Below are positions 16,326 to 25,435 of a stretch of DNA of 64,000 bases, piece after piece. A program made the translations under genes and the position numbers. Where the stretch lies: positions 360,937 to 424,936 of the forward strand of contig JACPPC010000001.1 in assembly GCA_016191225.1 (NCBI GenBank), given 5' to 3'. The notes under the pieces were generated by a model. The model did not search any database. It saw nothing but the letters and a program-made list of their open reading frames with translations, and was not told the DNA's origin. Every line of letters begins with the position of its first letter. Positions within the stretch are counted from its first letter, which is position 1. Source of the stretch: Gemmatimonadota bacterium. GTDB taxonomy: Bacteria > Gemmatimonadota > Gemmatimonadetes > Gemmatimonadales > Gemmatimonadaceae.

Positions 16326-18080
16326 GTGACCGCACGACTCGCCCGGCACGACTCATGTGTTGCCCGCTCCTCGCTCCGCGCCGGCCTCCTCGCCGCGATG
16401 GTGTTCGCGCTCCCCGCCGGGGCGTGGGCCCAGGGCGCCCCCCTGCCCGTCACCGGCCGCTCGATGGTGACCACCACGCTCGGCATCGTCGCCTCGAGCT
16501 CCCCCCTCGCCGCGCGGGCCGGCACGCAGGTCCTCGAGGCCGGCGGCAATGCCGTCGATGCCGCGATCGCCGCCAACGCGGTCATCGCCCTCACCGAGCC
16601 GTCGGGCGACGGGATCGGCGGCGACCTGTTCGCGATCGTGTACGAGGCCAGGACGGGCAAGCTGCATGGCCTCAACGCCGCCGGCTGGTCGCCGGGGGCC
16701 CTCTCGGCGCGCACCCTGCTCGACAAGGGGATCACGCGCATGCCGCGCGCCGGCATCCATGCGGTCACCGTGCCGGGCGCGGTGGCCGGCTGGCAGGCGC
16801 TTCGCGACAAGTTCGGCACGATGGGCTTCGACACGCTGCTCGCGCCGGCGATCTGGTATGCCGAGCACGGCTTTCCGGTCACCGAGCAGGTGGCCCGCCT
16901 CTGGGAGAACGCGGTCACCAAGCTCTCTGCCAACCCGTACAGCAAGGCCACCTTCCTGCTCGGCGGCACCCGCGCGCCGCGCGAGGGGGAGCTGTTCCGC
17001 AATCCCGACCTCGCGGCCACGCTGCGGCGCATCGCCAGGCAGGGGCGCAACGGCTTCTACGGCGGCGCCACCGCCGAGGCGATCGTCCGGCTCTCGCGCG
17101 AGGAAGGGGGCCTGATGACCCTCGACGACCTGCGCGACCTCCAGCCCGAGTGGATCGCGCCGATCAGCACGACCTACCGCGGCTGGACCGTCACCGAGCT
17201 CCCCGCCCCCACGCAGGGAATCGCCGCCCTCATGATGCTCAACATGATGGAGCAGTTCCCGATCGCCGAGTGGGGCTTTCACGGCACGCGCACCATGCAC
17301 GCCATGATCGAGGCCAAGAAGCTCGCCTACGCCGACATGCTCCGGTACACGGCCGACCCCAACTTCGCGCGGGTGCCGGTGGCGCAGATGCTCGACAAGG
17401 CGGGGGCGGCCTCGCGCGTGAAGGCCATCGACCCCGCGCATGCCTCGTGCCGCACCGAGCCGGCGACGTACGGCTCCGTCTCGCAGAAAGCGGGCAGCGA
17501 GACGATCTACCTCACCGTCGTGGACAAGGACGGCAACATCGTCTCGCTCATCCAGAGCATCTACTCGGAGTTCGGCTCGGGGCTCACCGCGCCGGGCACC
17601 GGCGTGCTGCTGCACAATCGCGGCGCCCTGTTCACCCTCGACACGACGGCCGTGAACGTGCTGGCGGGGCACAAGCGGCCGCTGCACACGATCATACCCG
17701 GCTTCATGGAGAAGGACGGGACGCGCATCGGCTTCGGCATCATGGGGGGCTGGAACCAGTCGCAGGCCCACGCCCAGTTCGTGTCGAACATCGCGGACTT
17801 CAACATGACGATCCAGCAGGCGCTCGAGGCGGGGCGGTTCAGCAAGGGCACCTTCGACGGCTGCGACGTCGATGTCGAGTGGCTCGTGCCGGCGAGCGTT
17901 CGCGCCGAGCTCGAGCGGCTCGGCCACAAGGTCACCACCGTCGGCGCGCGGTCGAGCAACTTCGGGTGGGGCCAGGCGGTGCAGCGCACGCCGGGGGGCG
18001 TGAACTTCGGCGCCAGCGAGCCGCGCCACGACGGCGCGGCGATGCCGCAGGGTGCGCCGGTGGGGCCGCCAAAGCCCTGA
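16326..18080 (+). CDS. Periplasmic gamma-glutamyltransferase family enzyme
   Basis: About 584 aa. The signal peptide ends near AGAWA-QG. The mature protein begins with the Ntn-hydrolase GGT core: GGNAVDAAIAANAVIALTEPS and SGDGIGGDLFAIV. The nucleophile is Thr393 in AGSETIYLTVVD, aligned with the catalytic Thr391 of E. coli Ggt; autocleavage just before it would give two subunits. Downstream motifs SGLTAPGTGVLLHNR and GIMGGWNQSQ complete the active site. The enzyme cleaves gamma-glutamyl bonds such as in glutathione. The start is uncertain: a GTG at 16326 gives a compact signal peptide, while an ATG at 16254 would add a basic stretch. Confidence 0.88.
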   Translation: MTARLARHDSCVARSSLRAGLLAAMVFALPAGAWAQGAPLPVTGRSMVTTTLGIVASSSPLAARAGTQVLEAGGNAVDAAIAANAVIALTEPSGDGIGGDLFAIVYEARTGKLHGLNAAGWSPGALSARTLLDKGITRMPRAGIHAVTVPGAVAGWQALRDKFGTMGFDTLLAPAIWYAEHGFPVTEQVARLWENAVTKLSANPYSKATFLLGGTRAPREGELFRNPDLAATLRRIARQGRNGFYGGATAEAIVRLSREEGGLMTLDDLRDLQPEWIAPISTTYRGWTVTELPAPTQGIAALMMLNMMEQFPIAEWGFHGTRTMHAMIEAKKLAYADMLRYTADPNFARVPVAQMLDKAGAASRVKAIDPAHASCRTEPATYGSVSQKAGSETIYLTVVDKDGNIVSLIQSIYSEFGSGLTAPGTGVLLHNRGALFTLDTTAVNVLAGHKRPLHTIIPGFMEKDGTRIGFGIMGGWNQSQAHAQFVSNIADFNMTIQQALEAGRFSKGTFDGCDVDVEWLVPASVRAELERLGHKVTTVGARSSNFGWGQAVQRTPGGVNFGASEPRHDGAAMPQGAPVGPPKP

Positions 18081-18084
18081 CCGG

Positions 18085-18480
18085 CGCGCGCGGCATCAGT
18101 GCGCGCCGCGTGCGCATACGACAGGGCCGGCACGTCGTCGGCGGTGCCGTGCGCCACCAGCACCTGCTTGCCGCGCGGGTCCCCCGGCGTCGCGGCGTGC
18201 GGCAAGACCTTGGGCGGCAGACGGCCGCTCATCACCACGACCCCCGCGACCAGATCCGGCACGGTGCGCGGGGAGTGCGGCGCCATGGTCGCGCCCCGGC
18301 CGAAGCGACGACATGCACGCGCGACGCCTCGGCACCGCGGGCGTCCACCGCCTCGTCGATGCATCGCGCACCGGTGCGCCACCCAGCCTCGGCCTCGTCG
18401 CGGTTGCTCACCGGCCCAGGCGCGTGGAAGGTCACGTGGAACCAGGCGAACGCGCCGGGGCGTGCCTCGCTCCCGCCCGC
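18085..18480 (-). pseudogene. Decayed alpha/beta hydrolase (phospholipase/carboxylesterase, MhqD-like)
   Basis: No intact ORF, but minus-strand frames carry recognisable pieces in order. One frame holds AWFHVTFHAPGPV and CIDEAVDARGAEASRV. After a frameshift at about 18290 another holds FGRGATMAP, then PDLVAGVVVMSGRLPP and HGTADDVPALSYA. These match the middle of the phospholipase/carboxylesterase family, whose nucleophile motif GFSQGA is here FGRGA, so the catalytic Ser is gone. The N-terminal third is missing at the junction with the dioxygenase gene, and the C-terminal part with the catalytic His is lost next to the gamma-glutamyltransferase stop. The partner gene upstream is a ring-cleaving dioxygenase, the usual MhqO/MhqD pairing. 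Confidence 0.75.
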
Positions 18481-18482
18481 GA

Positions 18483-19451
18483 TCACCCGCCGCGCGGCGC
18501 GGCGATCTGCAGCCGGAGCCGCGTCCCCCACGGATCCCGCACCGCGACGCCCACGGATCCCTGCGCGCTCGTCGACGCCTCGGCTTCATGGCCGGCGAGG
18601 CCGAGGCTCTCGGTCACCGCGAGCAGGCTCGCCGGATCCGGCAGCTCGATCGTCCATTCGAGCAGCTGCGCCTCGTCGGCCGCCGGCGCCGCCGCGCCGC
18701 TCCCCGCCCATGTGTTGGTGCCGAGGTGGTGGTGATATCCACCGGCGGCGAGGAAGAGCGCGCCCGGGTACTGCCACACCATCCGGTCGAAGCCGAGGGC
18801 GCCGTGATAGAACGCCGACGCCGCGGCGAGGTCGCCCACGTGCAGGTGCAGGTGGCCGATCGTGGTGCCGGCCGGCATGCCCGTCCACGGCTCGTCGCCG
18901 GCGGCGCGCACGAGCCCCGCCATGTCGACCGGATCGGTCGCCATCATCAGCTCGCGGCCCAGGCGCTTCCATGTGTCCCGGGGCCGGTCGGCGTACACCT
19001 CGATGCCAAGGTTGTCGGGATCCTGCAGGTAGAGCGCCTCGCTCACGAGATGGTCGCCCGCTCCGGCCTGTGCCCCGATCTCCGACAGGTGACGCACGAA
19101 TCGACCGAGCGCTGCACGCTCCGGCAGCAGGATGGCGAAGTGGAACAGCCCCGTTCGGCCGCGCCGCGGCGCCGGCCGCGCCCCCGCCCGCTCGTGAAGC
19201 ACGACAAGCGGCAGATCGCCGCCGTGGGCGCCGAGCACGGCACCGGCGGCATCGCGCTCGATCAGGCGAAGGCCCAGCGTCTCGGTGTAGAAGGCGGCCG
19301 ACCGCGCCAGGTCGGCGACCTGCAGGTGCACCGGCCCGAGGCGAAGCGCGGCGGGGAGCCGGAACCCCCGCGGGACCTCACCGTAGCTGCCTGGAGTCGC
19401 CGGCTGCGCGCCGGCGGCGCTGCCAAAGATGTCGTGCGTGGTGACGCTCAC
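18483..19451 (-). CDS. VOC-family ring-cleaving dioxygenase (MhqO/CatE-like)
   Basis: A 322-aa protein with two vicinal-oxygen-chelate modules. The first (about residues 25-140) has LGPVHLQVADLARSAAFY, a second His in LFHFAILLP and Glu in NLGIEVYAD, the 2-His-1-Glu metal site. The second (about 190-310) has HLHLHVGDLAAASAFY and GGYHHHLGTN. Such enzymes open catechol or hydroquinone rings and are often paired with a carboxylesterase for quinone detoxification. That partner is a pseudogene here. The GTG at 19451 has GGGGAGG a few bases upstream, deciding the start. Substrate unknown. Confidence 0.85.
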   Translation of the reverse strand: MSVTTHDIFGSAAGAQPATPGSYGEVPRGFRLPAALRLGPVHLQVADLARSAAFYTETLGLRLIERDAAGAVLGAHGGDLPLVVLHERAGARPAPRRGRTGLFHFAILLPERAALGRFVRHLSEIGAQAGAGDHLVSEALYLQDPDNLGIEVYADRPRDTWKRLGRELMMATDPVDMAGLVRAAGDEPWTGMPAGTTIGHLHLHVGDLAAASAFYHGALGFDRMVWQYPGALFLAAGGYHHHLGTNTWAGSGAAAPAADEAQLLEWTIELPDPASLLAVTESLGLAGHEAEASTSAQGSVGVAVRDPWGTRLRLQIAAPRGG

Positions 19452-19680
19452 CTGGCCTCCCCTGGTGCCTGCCCACCGGAAGCTGGTTCGGCCGGAGTTG
19501 CCTCGCCAGTTGCGGCGCCGTGGTGCGCCGGTGCTCCCGGCGGGCTCGATGCCGGCCGGAGACTCCCGGTGAACGCTCGAGGGCTGGACAGCCGTTCCGT
19601 GGGCGCCCATTGTGGACGCGCACCAGTCGGGCGGTCGCCGCACCGGATCTGGCCACTGCCGCGGCACAGGGAGGACCACC

Positions 19681-20136
19681 GTGACCATCCTTCGGATCGG
19701 ATCGCTGGCGATGCTCGCCTTCGGCACGCTGCTTGCCGCGTCGCCGGCGGATGGCCAGCGCGGCTCGTATCGCGGCGGCGGCACGCCACGCGCGCGGGGG
19801 CCCGCGTACCGAGTGCCATCGGCCCCTCGCGCTCCCCGTGCGCGCAGTGCCCCGGGCGCACCCGGGTCCCCACGCGTGCGCGCCGCCCCGCCCCCCCGCG
19901 CTCCCCGGGCCCGCGCGGCACCGGGGGCGCGCAACAGCCGTGGGCGGCTCAAGCGCAGCCCCAGCGCCAAGCGCGAGTTCATGAAGAGCACCGGTCACCC
20001 GCGCGGCTGGCCGGGGCATGTGGTTGACCACATCGTCCCCCTCGCCTGCGGCGGCCGCGACTCGCCGTCAAACATGCAATGGCAGACCACGGCCGAAGCC
20101 AGGGCCAAGGACAAGGTCGAGCGCCGGGGCTGCTAG
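19681..20136 (+). CDS. Secreted HNH-type nuclease domain protein
   Basis: A 151-aa protein. Signal peptide about residues 1-24, then an Arg/Pro/Ala-rich low-complexity segment (about 27-85), then a compact HNH motif: VDHIVPLACGG followed by MQWQTTAEARAKDKVE (about 112-150). This form is typical of small exported HNH proteins that may cut DNA in the periplasm or outside the cell. The GTG at 19681 follows GGGAGG at good spacing. It is divergent from the dioxygenase gene. Activity is inferred from the His/Asn residues; substrate and role (nutrient DNA, competition, uptake) are unknown. Confidence 0.72.
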   Translation: MTILRIGSLAMLAFGTLLAASPADGQRGSYRGGGTPRARGPAYRVPSAPRAPRARSAPGAPGSPRVRAAPPPRAPRARAAPGARNSRGRLKRSPSAKREFMKSTGHPRGWPGHVVDHIVPLACGGRDSPSNMQWQTTAEARAKDKVERRGC

Positions 20137-20146
20137 ATTCGTGCCC

Positions 20147-21094
20147 ATGGCCCGACCTGCCGCCCTCCGCAGCGCCGGCACCGCCCCCCTGCTCGCCGCG
20201 GTCGCGGCCCTCGCCGCCTGCGGCGGCATGCGCCCGTCGCCCGCGGCCGCGCCGCTCGCCCTCCCCGACCCGGTCCAGATCGTCGACGTCGCCTCGGGGA
20301 CGACGCTCACCCCGGCCGCGCTCGCCGATCGCCTTCGCGCCGCCGAGTTCGTGCTGCTGGGCGAGCAGCACGACAACCCGGCGCACCACCGCGTGCGGGC
20401 CGCGCTGCTGTCGAGCGTGGGCGGCGACCGGGCGTCGGTCGTGTTCGAGCACTGGCCCCGTGGCACGGTGGCCCTCCCCGGCACGGGCGAGCCCCGCGTC
20501 GCCTGGCTCGACCGCACCGGCTTCGACCGCACCGGATGGCGCTGGCCGCTGCACGAGCCGCTGGTGGACGCGGTGCTCGCGAGCGGCCGCACCTGGCGCG
20601 GGAGCAACGTGAGCCGCGAGGCGCTGCGCGACGTGGTACGCAGGGGAAGCGACGGCGCCCCGCCCGAGCTGGCCGCCGTGATGAGGCGCGTGCCCCTCGA
20701 CAGCGCGGCGCGCGCCGTGATCGACGCCGAGATCGTGACCGGGCACTGCGGCCAGCTCCCGGCGAGCATGGTGCCCGGGATGCGCGACGCGCAGGTGGTG
20801 CGTGACGTGGCGATGGCGACGGCGATGCTCGACGCCCGCGCGAGCGGCACACCCTGGCTCGTGGCCGGGAACGGCCATGTGCGGAGCGACGTCGCGGTGC
20901 CGCGGTGGCTCGCGGCGCAGGCGCCGGGAGCCCGGGTGCTGGCCGTGGGCTTCATGGAGCTCGGGGCCGACGGCGCGCGGCCGGCGTTGCCTCCGGCGTC
21001 GATGTACGAGGTGGTCGTGTTCACCGCCCCGGCGACGAGGCCGGACGCCTGCGCCACTTTCAAGGCGCCGGCGGCGCCGAGGCCACCGCAATGA
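20147..21094 (+). CDS. ChaN-like heme-binding lipoprotein family (Cofac_haem_bdg)
   Basis: A 315-aa lipoprotein with lipobox ALAAC (Cys25). The domain opens with FVLLGEQHDNPAHHRVRAALL, the characteristic GE.HD motif of the ChaN / Cofac_haem_bdg family, and later has WLVAGNGHVRSDVAVPRWL, another family motif. ChaN-type proteins bind heme at the outer membrane in iron uptake, though many members are uncharacterised. A TAGATT (20134-20139) lies just before the start; a TSS about 7 nt downstream would make this mRNA nearly leaderless. It overlaps the next gene in an ATGA. Confidence 0.8.
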   Translation: MARPAALRSAGTAPLLAAVAALAACGGMRPSPAAAPLALPDPVQIVDVASGTTLTPAALADRLRAAEFVLLGEQHDNPAHHRVRAALLSSVGGDRASVVFEHWPRGTVALPGTGEPRVAWLDRTGFDRTGWRWPLHEPLVDAVLASGRTWRGSNVSREALRDVVRRGSDGAPPELAAVMRRVPLDSAARAVIDAEIVTGHCGQLPASMVPGMRDAQVVRDVAMATAMLDARASGTPWLVAGNGHVRSDVAVPRWLAAQAPGARVLAVGFMELGADGARPALPPASMYEVVVFTAPATRPDACATFKAPAAPRPPQ

Positions 21095-22410
21095 CTCCGA
21101 TCGCGGCCACCCTGCGGCGCGTGACGATCGCCGCCTTCATTGGAATGCTGCTTGCCGCCCCCGGGCTGGGCGCGCAGGACTCGACGCACGCCGCGCGCAC
21201 CGACTCGGCGGCCCGCCTGGACTCACTCGCCGAGCGACTGGCCCGCGCCGAGGCCGCGATCAGGCTCCTGCGCGAGCAGCTGCAGTCGCAGGCCGCCGCG
21301 GCCGCCGGCACGAAGTCGCGTTCGCCGATCGAGTTCAGCGGACGCGTGCTGATGAACGCGTTCTACAACAGCGGCCACAGCGAGAACGCCGACGTGCCGA
21401 CCTTCGCCGTGCCGGCAGCGGCGGCGTTTCAGGATCGCTCGGGGGGAGCCACCTTCCGGCAGACGCAGCTCGCCCTCTCGGCGCAGGGGGCCAGGCTCTG
21501 GGGGGCCGACGCCACCGGATATCTGGAGGTGGACTTCTTTGGTGGCGCGCAAGCGGGAGCCGGCGGACGGCTGCTCTTTCCCGAGCCGCGGCTGCGGATC
21601 GCGCGGGCGATGCTCACCTGGGGCGACGCCGAGCTGATGGTCGGCCAGGACGTCCCCCTGCTCTCGCCCGTGGAGCCGACCGGGCTCGCGTCCACCGGCA
21701 AGCCGAGCTTCGCCGGCGCGGGGAACCTGTGGCTCTGGCTGCCGCAGGTTCGGTTGACGAAGTCGATTGGCGAGTCGGGGCCGGTGCGGTGGGCGCTGCA
21801 GGGGGCGCTCGTGGCGCCGTGGGGCAACGGCATCATCGCCGGCGACGCGGACCGCACCGACATCGGCGAGCGCAGCCGGCTGCCGATGCTCCAGGCTCGG
21901 CTCCGCGCGCGCTGGGGCGAGGAGGAACAGCGCGGCGAGGTCGGCGTGTCGGGGCACATCGGCTGGCTCGGCACCGCCGGCGACAGCACGCTGTCGACGA
22001 ACGCGGTGGCGGTGAGCTGGATCGTGCCGCTGGCGTCCTGGCTCGAGGCACGCGGCGAGGCCTACAGCGGCCAGATGCTGGCGGGGCTTGGCGGCGGCGG
22101 CGCGGGGCAGAACTTCGGCCTGAACGCGCTGTCGCAGCCGATTCCGCTGCGCGACACCGGCGGCTGGCTGCAGGTGAACGTCAGGCCCAACGCGCGGTGG
22201 ACGATGGGCGGGGGCTGCGGGCAGTCGCAACCGCTCCTGGCCGACCGACCCTCGACCCAGCGCAACGTGAGCTGCGAGACGCACGCGATCTGGCGTCCGG
22301 GCGGGCTGCCGGTGATCGGGCTGGAACTAAAGGAGATCCAGACGACGTACGCGACGGCGGGGACGGTGAGGACGCGGCAGGTGAACCTGGCGGTGGGAGT
22401 GGAGTTCTAG
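21091..22410 (+). CDS. Outer-membrane beta-barrel (porin-like) protein
   Basis: A 439-aa protein: signal peptide (about 1-27), a short coiled coil (about 35-68, LDSLAERLARAEAAIRLLRE) like the periplasmic stalk of some porins, then a long run of alternating beta strands ending in a terminal Phe (VNLAVGVEF), the outer-membrane barrel assembly signal. Motifs such as FRQTQLALSAQG and DATGYLEVDFFGG resemble the DcaP/phosphate-selective porin type. It is translationally coupled to the ChaN-like lipoprotein and followed by a strong terminator. Substrate unknown. Confidence 0.78.
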   Translation: MTPIAATLRRVTIAAFIGMLLAAPGLGAQDSTHAARTDSAARLDSLAERLARAEAAIRLLREQLQSQAAAAAGTKSRSPIEFSGRVLMNAFYNSGHSENADVPTFAVPAAAAFQDRSGGATFRQTQLALSAQGARLWGADATGYLEVDFFGGAQAGAGGRLLFPEPRLRIARAMLTWGDAELMVGQDVPLLSPVEPTGLASTGKPSFAGAGNLWLWLPQVRLTKSIGESGPVRWALQGALVAPWGNGIIAGDADRTDIGERSRLPMLQARLRARWGEEEQRGEVGVSGHIGWLGTAGDSTLSTNAVAVSWIVPLASWLEARGEAYSGQMLAGLGGGGAGQNFGLNALSQPIPLRDTGGWLQVNVRPNARWTMGGGCGQSQPLLADRPSTQRNVSCETHAIWRPGGLPVIGLELKEIQTTYATAGTVRTRQVNLAVGVEF

Positions 22411-22435
22411 GCATTCGCCGCGGGCCCGAACGGAG

Positions 22436-22470
22436 AAACCCCGCCGCGGACGAGTCGCGCGGCGGGGTTT
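22436..22470. terminator. Strong hairpin terminator
   Basis: Perfect 13-bp inverted repeat AAACCCCGCCGCG (22436-22448) / CGCGGCGGGGTTT (22458-22470) with a 9-nt loop. T residues end the plus-strand arm and A residues start it, so it can work in both directions. It ends the ChaN/porin transcript and lies downstream of the minus-strand tRNA-Ile. Confidence 0.85.
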
Positions 22471-22482
22471 TCGGTCGAGTCG

Positions 22483-22502
22483 GTGGGCCATCGAGGAGTT
22501 GA
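22483..22502 (-). repeat. Duplicated 3' end of tRNA-Ile (possible att scar)
   Basis: Twenty bases here are identical to 22532-22551, the 3' end of tRNA-Ile (T-loop half, T-stem and acceptor strand). The copy sits 49 bp downstream of the tRNA's own 3' end. Such a duplicated tRNA terminus is the usual footprint of an integrase attachment event, but no integrase or cargo lies between the copies. It may be what remains after loss of an element. Confidence 0.7.
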
Positions 22503-22532
22503 CCCGAAGGGCAACGACTTCCCTGGAATCAG

Positions 22533-22606
<74 letters not shown>

Positions 22607-22643
22607 TCACCTGCCTCCGCGCAGTCCTGTTGCGGAACCTCGA

Positions 22644-22672
22644 AACCTAGTCCCGCGAGTGGGTCGATTCAA
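22644..22672 (-). promoter_or_regulatory. Promoter of tRNA-Ile
   Basis: Reading on the minus strand, TTGAAT (22672-22667) is followed after exactly 17 bp by TAGGTT (22649-22644). The predicted start lies about 30 nt upstream of the mature tRNA 5' end. Similarity to the efflux-operon promoter (TTGACT-N17-TATGGT) supports both. Confidence 0.6.
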
Positions 22673-22726
22673 GCCGAAATCGCGCAGCGCCGCTCCCCCC
22701 GGGCCGCTCGCCCGACTCGCCTCCCA

Positions 22727-24112
22727 CTACTTCACCCGCGCCCCGCGCTGCCGCGCCCCGTTCTGCACCAGGATCAGCGCGTCCACCGCCCCCGTGCCGT
22801 CCTTGGTGAACTCCACCTGCGCGTCCACCACCCGCAGGAAGAACTTCCCCTCCGACTCGGCGTAGAGCGGGAACCGGGGCTGGTTGGTCGCCTGCAAATG
22901 AAGCGCCGACCCCTCCCGCGTGATCGCGATGCTGAACGTCGGCGCGAGCTGGTACACCCCCACGTACCGCGCCAGCACCTCCGGGGCGAGGTCCACCGCC
23001 ACCCGCTGCACGGGGGGCCTGGTGAGGGGAATGCGCTCGTCGAGGATGTGCAGCGCCACGTCGTCGATGTTGGTCGCGCTGTTGGACAGCACCACCACCC
23101 CCACCCGCCGGGCGGGGTTCCACCCCACGAAGCTGTGGTAGCCGCCCGTCTCGCCGTTGTGCCACACGATCGTGTCGCCGGCGGCGTTGTTGAGCCGGTG
23201 CCAGGCCAGTCCCAGCGACAGGTTCGGCTGCGGCCCCGCGCGGCGCCGCTCGTGCGTGGTGGCGAGCGCGCGGCCGAGTGGGCGCGAGGCGGAGTCCATG
23301 TGCGCCGCCAGGTAGCGCAGCATGTCGCCCACGGTCGAGCGCACCGCGCCGGCGCCGGCCAGCGCGTCCAGCTCCCAGGTGCGCTGCGGGTCGAGTCCCG
23401 AGTTGTGCCCCGGTGCCAGCCGCGCCGTCAGGGCCGGCGTGAGCGTCACCCCCGACTCGGCCATCTCCAGCGGGCGCAGGATTCGCTCCGCGACCAGCCG
23501 CTCGTAGCTCATGTTTGCCTTGCGGGCGAGGGCGAAGCCGAGCAGCCCCACGCCAAGGTTCGAATACTCGTATCGCTCGCCGATGTCGCGCGGCAGCTGG
23601 TAGCCGGCGAGGAAGCCCAGCATCCGCGCGCCGTCGTAGTCGGCGTACGGGTTCGACGGGTCCCTGGGGGCGAAATTTCCCGGCATCCGCGGCAGCCCCG
23701 ACGACTGCGTGGCGAGGTCGAGCAGGGTGATCTTGCGCCCGTTGCGCTCGGGAATCACGACCCCCGGCCCAAGCAGCTCCGCCACCGGCTGGTCGAGCCG
23801 CACCTCGCCCCGCGCCACCATCTCGGCGAGCACGCTCGCGGTGAACGTCTTGGTCACCGAGCCGATCTCGAACACCGAGTGCTCGTCGAGCGGGGCGCCA
23901 CCGGCGCCGGTGCCCCACGCCACCACCCGCCGTCGGGCGTCGGGGTCGATCAGCCCCACCACGATGCCCGACGAATGCCGCGACTCCACGCGCTCCCGGA
24001 TCATGGCGCGCACCTCCGAGTCGGCCGGCAACGGGCGCTGACCCCCGGCCGTTGTGAAGGCAAGGAGAGTGGATGACAGGACGATGACGGCGGGACTGGC
24101 GGCGCGGCGCAT
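22727..24112 (-). CDS. Serine beta-lactamase-like hydrolase (class C / esterase family)
   Basis: A 461-aa exported protein. After a signal peptide (about 1-24) the beta-lactamase fold shows SVTK (Ser85-Lys88), the catalytic SxxK, then YSN as the YxN motif and HNG in IVWHNGETGGYHSF as the KTG-equivalent. These three motifs place it in the AmpC / penicillin-binding-protein-related esterase family. A C-terminal beta domain (about 370-461) resembles DUF3471-type lipocalin-like tails. Real substrate may be a peptide, ester or cell-wall fragment rather than a beta-lactam. It is monocistronic and divergent from the MacB-type permease gene. Confidence 0.85.
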   Translation of the reverse strand: MRRAASPAVIVLSSTLLAFTTAGGQRPLPADSEVRAMIRERVESRHSSGIVVGLIDPDARRRVVAWGTGAGGAPLDEHSVFEIGSVTKTFTASVLAEMVARGEVRLDQPVAELLGPGVVIPERNGRKITLLDLATQSSGLPRMPGNFAPRDPSNPYADYDGARMLGFLAGYQLPRDIGERYEYSNLGVGLLGFALARKANMSYERLVAERILRPLEMAESGVTLTPALTARLAPGHNSGLDPQRTWELDALAGAGAVRSTVGDMLRYLAAHMDSASRPLGRALATTHERRRAGPQPNLSLGLAWHRLNNAAGDTIVWHNGETGGYHSFVGWNPARRVGVVVLSNSATNIDDVALHILDERIPLTRPPVQRVAVDLAPEVLARYVGVYQLAPTFSIAITREGSALHLQATNQPRFPLYAESEGKFFLRVVDAQVEFTKDGTGAVDALILVQNGARQRGARVK

Positions 24113-24220
24113 GTGCGTAGAATTCGGCGGCAGGGTTTGGTCGCTCACACTCCGCCCGGAAGCTACCCTGCACCCCATCCGGTTCACCACCGGCCAGGCG
24201 GCACCCTCGGGACTCCCCGC

Positions 24221-25435
24221 ATGATCGCCGCCGAGACGGTCGGTGTCGCCCTCGACGCCCTGCGCGCGAACAAGATGCGATCGCTGCTCACCATGCTCGG
24301 CATCGTGATCGGGGTGAGCGCCGTGATCGCCATGGTGGCCCTCGGCACCGGCGCCGCCAACGCGGTCAGGGAGCGGATCGCGCGTCTCGGCACCACGGTG
24401 CTGCAGGTGAATGCCGTGCGGCTGCAGCAGGGGGGCGTGACCACGGCATCCACCGCCAAGCTGACCATGAAGGACGTGGACGCCGTTGTCGAGCGGTCGC
24501 ACAACGTGGTGGCGGTGAACCCGCAGCAGGACCGCACCCTGCAGGTGCAGTGGACGAATCGCAACGCGAACATCCAGGTCACCGGCACGATGCCCAACTT
24601 CCTCGACGTGCGCGGCTTCCGGATCGCGTCGGGGCGCATGTTCACCCGGGCCGAGGAGGCGGCGCGCAAGAACGTCGCGGTGCTCGGCGGCACGGTGGCC
24701 CCGCTGCTCGGCTTCGACGACGGGGCGTCGCTGATCGGCGAGCGGATCCGCATTGGCGGGCTCACCTTCACCGTGATCGGGGTGCTGGCCGAAAAGGGGA
24801 CGACCGGCTTCGGCGACGGCGACGAGCAGGTGCTCATTCCATTCTCGACCGGCCGCTTTCGCGTCTTCGGCACCGACCGCGTGAACGACATCTGGGCGCT
24901 GGCCGCGAGCGAGGACTCGCTCGAGTCGGCGATGGCGGAGGTGCAGGCGGCGATCCGCCGGTCGCACCGCATCCGCCCCGGACGACCTGACGACTTCCGG
25001 ATCCGCAACCAGTCCGACTTCCTCGTGGCGCTCAGCGAGACCAACGCGACGTTCGCCATGCTGCTGGCCGGCGTGGCGGCGGTGAGCCTGCTGGTGGGCG
25101 GGATCGGGATCATGAACATCATGCTCGTCGCCGTCACCGAGCGGACGCGCGAGATCGGGGTGCGGAAGGCGCTCGGCGCGACCCGGCGCGACATCCTGCT
25201 GCAGTTCCTGATCGAGGCGGTGGTGCTGTGCGTGGTGGGGGGGCTGATCGGCGTCGCCGTGGGCGTGATCGCCACGTGGCAGTTGCACGTGAGCCTGGGC
25301 TGGGAGACGGCGGTCGATCCGGTGTCGATCCTGGTCGCGGTCGGGTTCGCCACCGCAACGGGGCTCATCTTCGGCGTCTGGCCGGCGCGGCGGGCTGCGA
25401 AGCTCGACCCGATCGTGGCGCTGAGGTTCGAGTAG
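24221..25435 (+). CDS. MacB-type ABC transporter permease (FtsX plus MacB_PCD)
   Basis: A 404-aa permease: an N-terminal membrane helix (SLLTMLGIVIGVSAVIAMVAL, about 22-42), a periplasmic MacB_PCD domain (about 45-270), and three C-terminal helices of the FtsX fold with GGIGIMNIMLVAVTERTREIGVRKALGA split by a cytoplasmic turn. The C-terminus has WPARRAAKLDPIVALR, the typical end. It works as a mechanotransmission protein with an ATPase, but no ATPase gene is adjacent in this window. It could couple to one elsewhere. Start ATG at 24221 begins directly with the family sequence. Confidence 0.9.
   Translation: MIAAETVGVALDALRANKMRSLLTMLGIVIGVSAVIAMVALGTGAANAVRERIARLGTTVLQVNAVRLQQGGVTTASTAKLTMKDVDAVVERSHNVVAVNPQQDRTLQVQWTNRNANIQVTGTMPNFLDVRGFRIASGRMFTRAEEAARKNVAVLGGTVAPLLGFDDGASLIGERIRIGGLTFTVIGVLAEKGTTGFGDGDEQVLIPFSTGRFRVFGTDRVNDIWALAASEDSLESAMAEVQAAIRRSHRIRPGRPDDFRIRNQSDFLVALSETNATFAMLLAGVAAVSLLVGGIGIMNIMLVAVTERTREIGVRKALGATRRDILLQFLIEAVVLCVVGGLIGVAVGVIATWQLHVSLGWETAVDPVSILVAVGFATATGLIFGVWPARRAAKLDPIVALRFE

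Noticed and set aside
22731..24112. True antibiotic-resistance beta-lactamase
   Set aside because: The motifs fit the broad class C/esterase family, but nothing shows beta-lactam hydrolysis; called only beta-lactamase-like.
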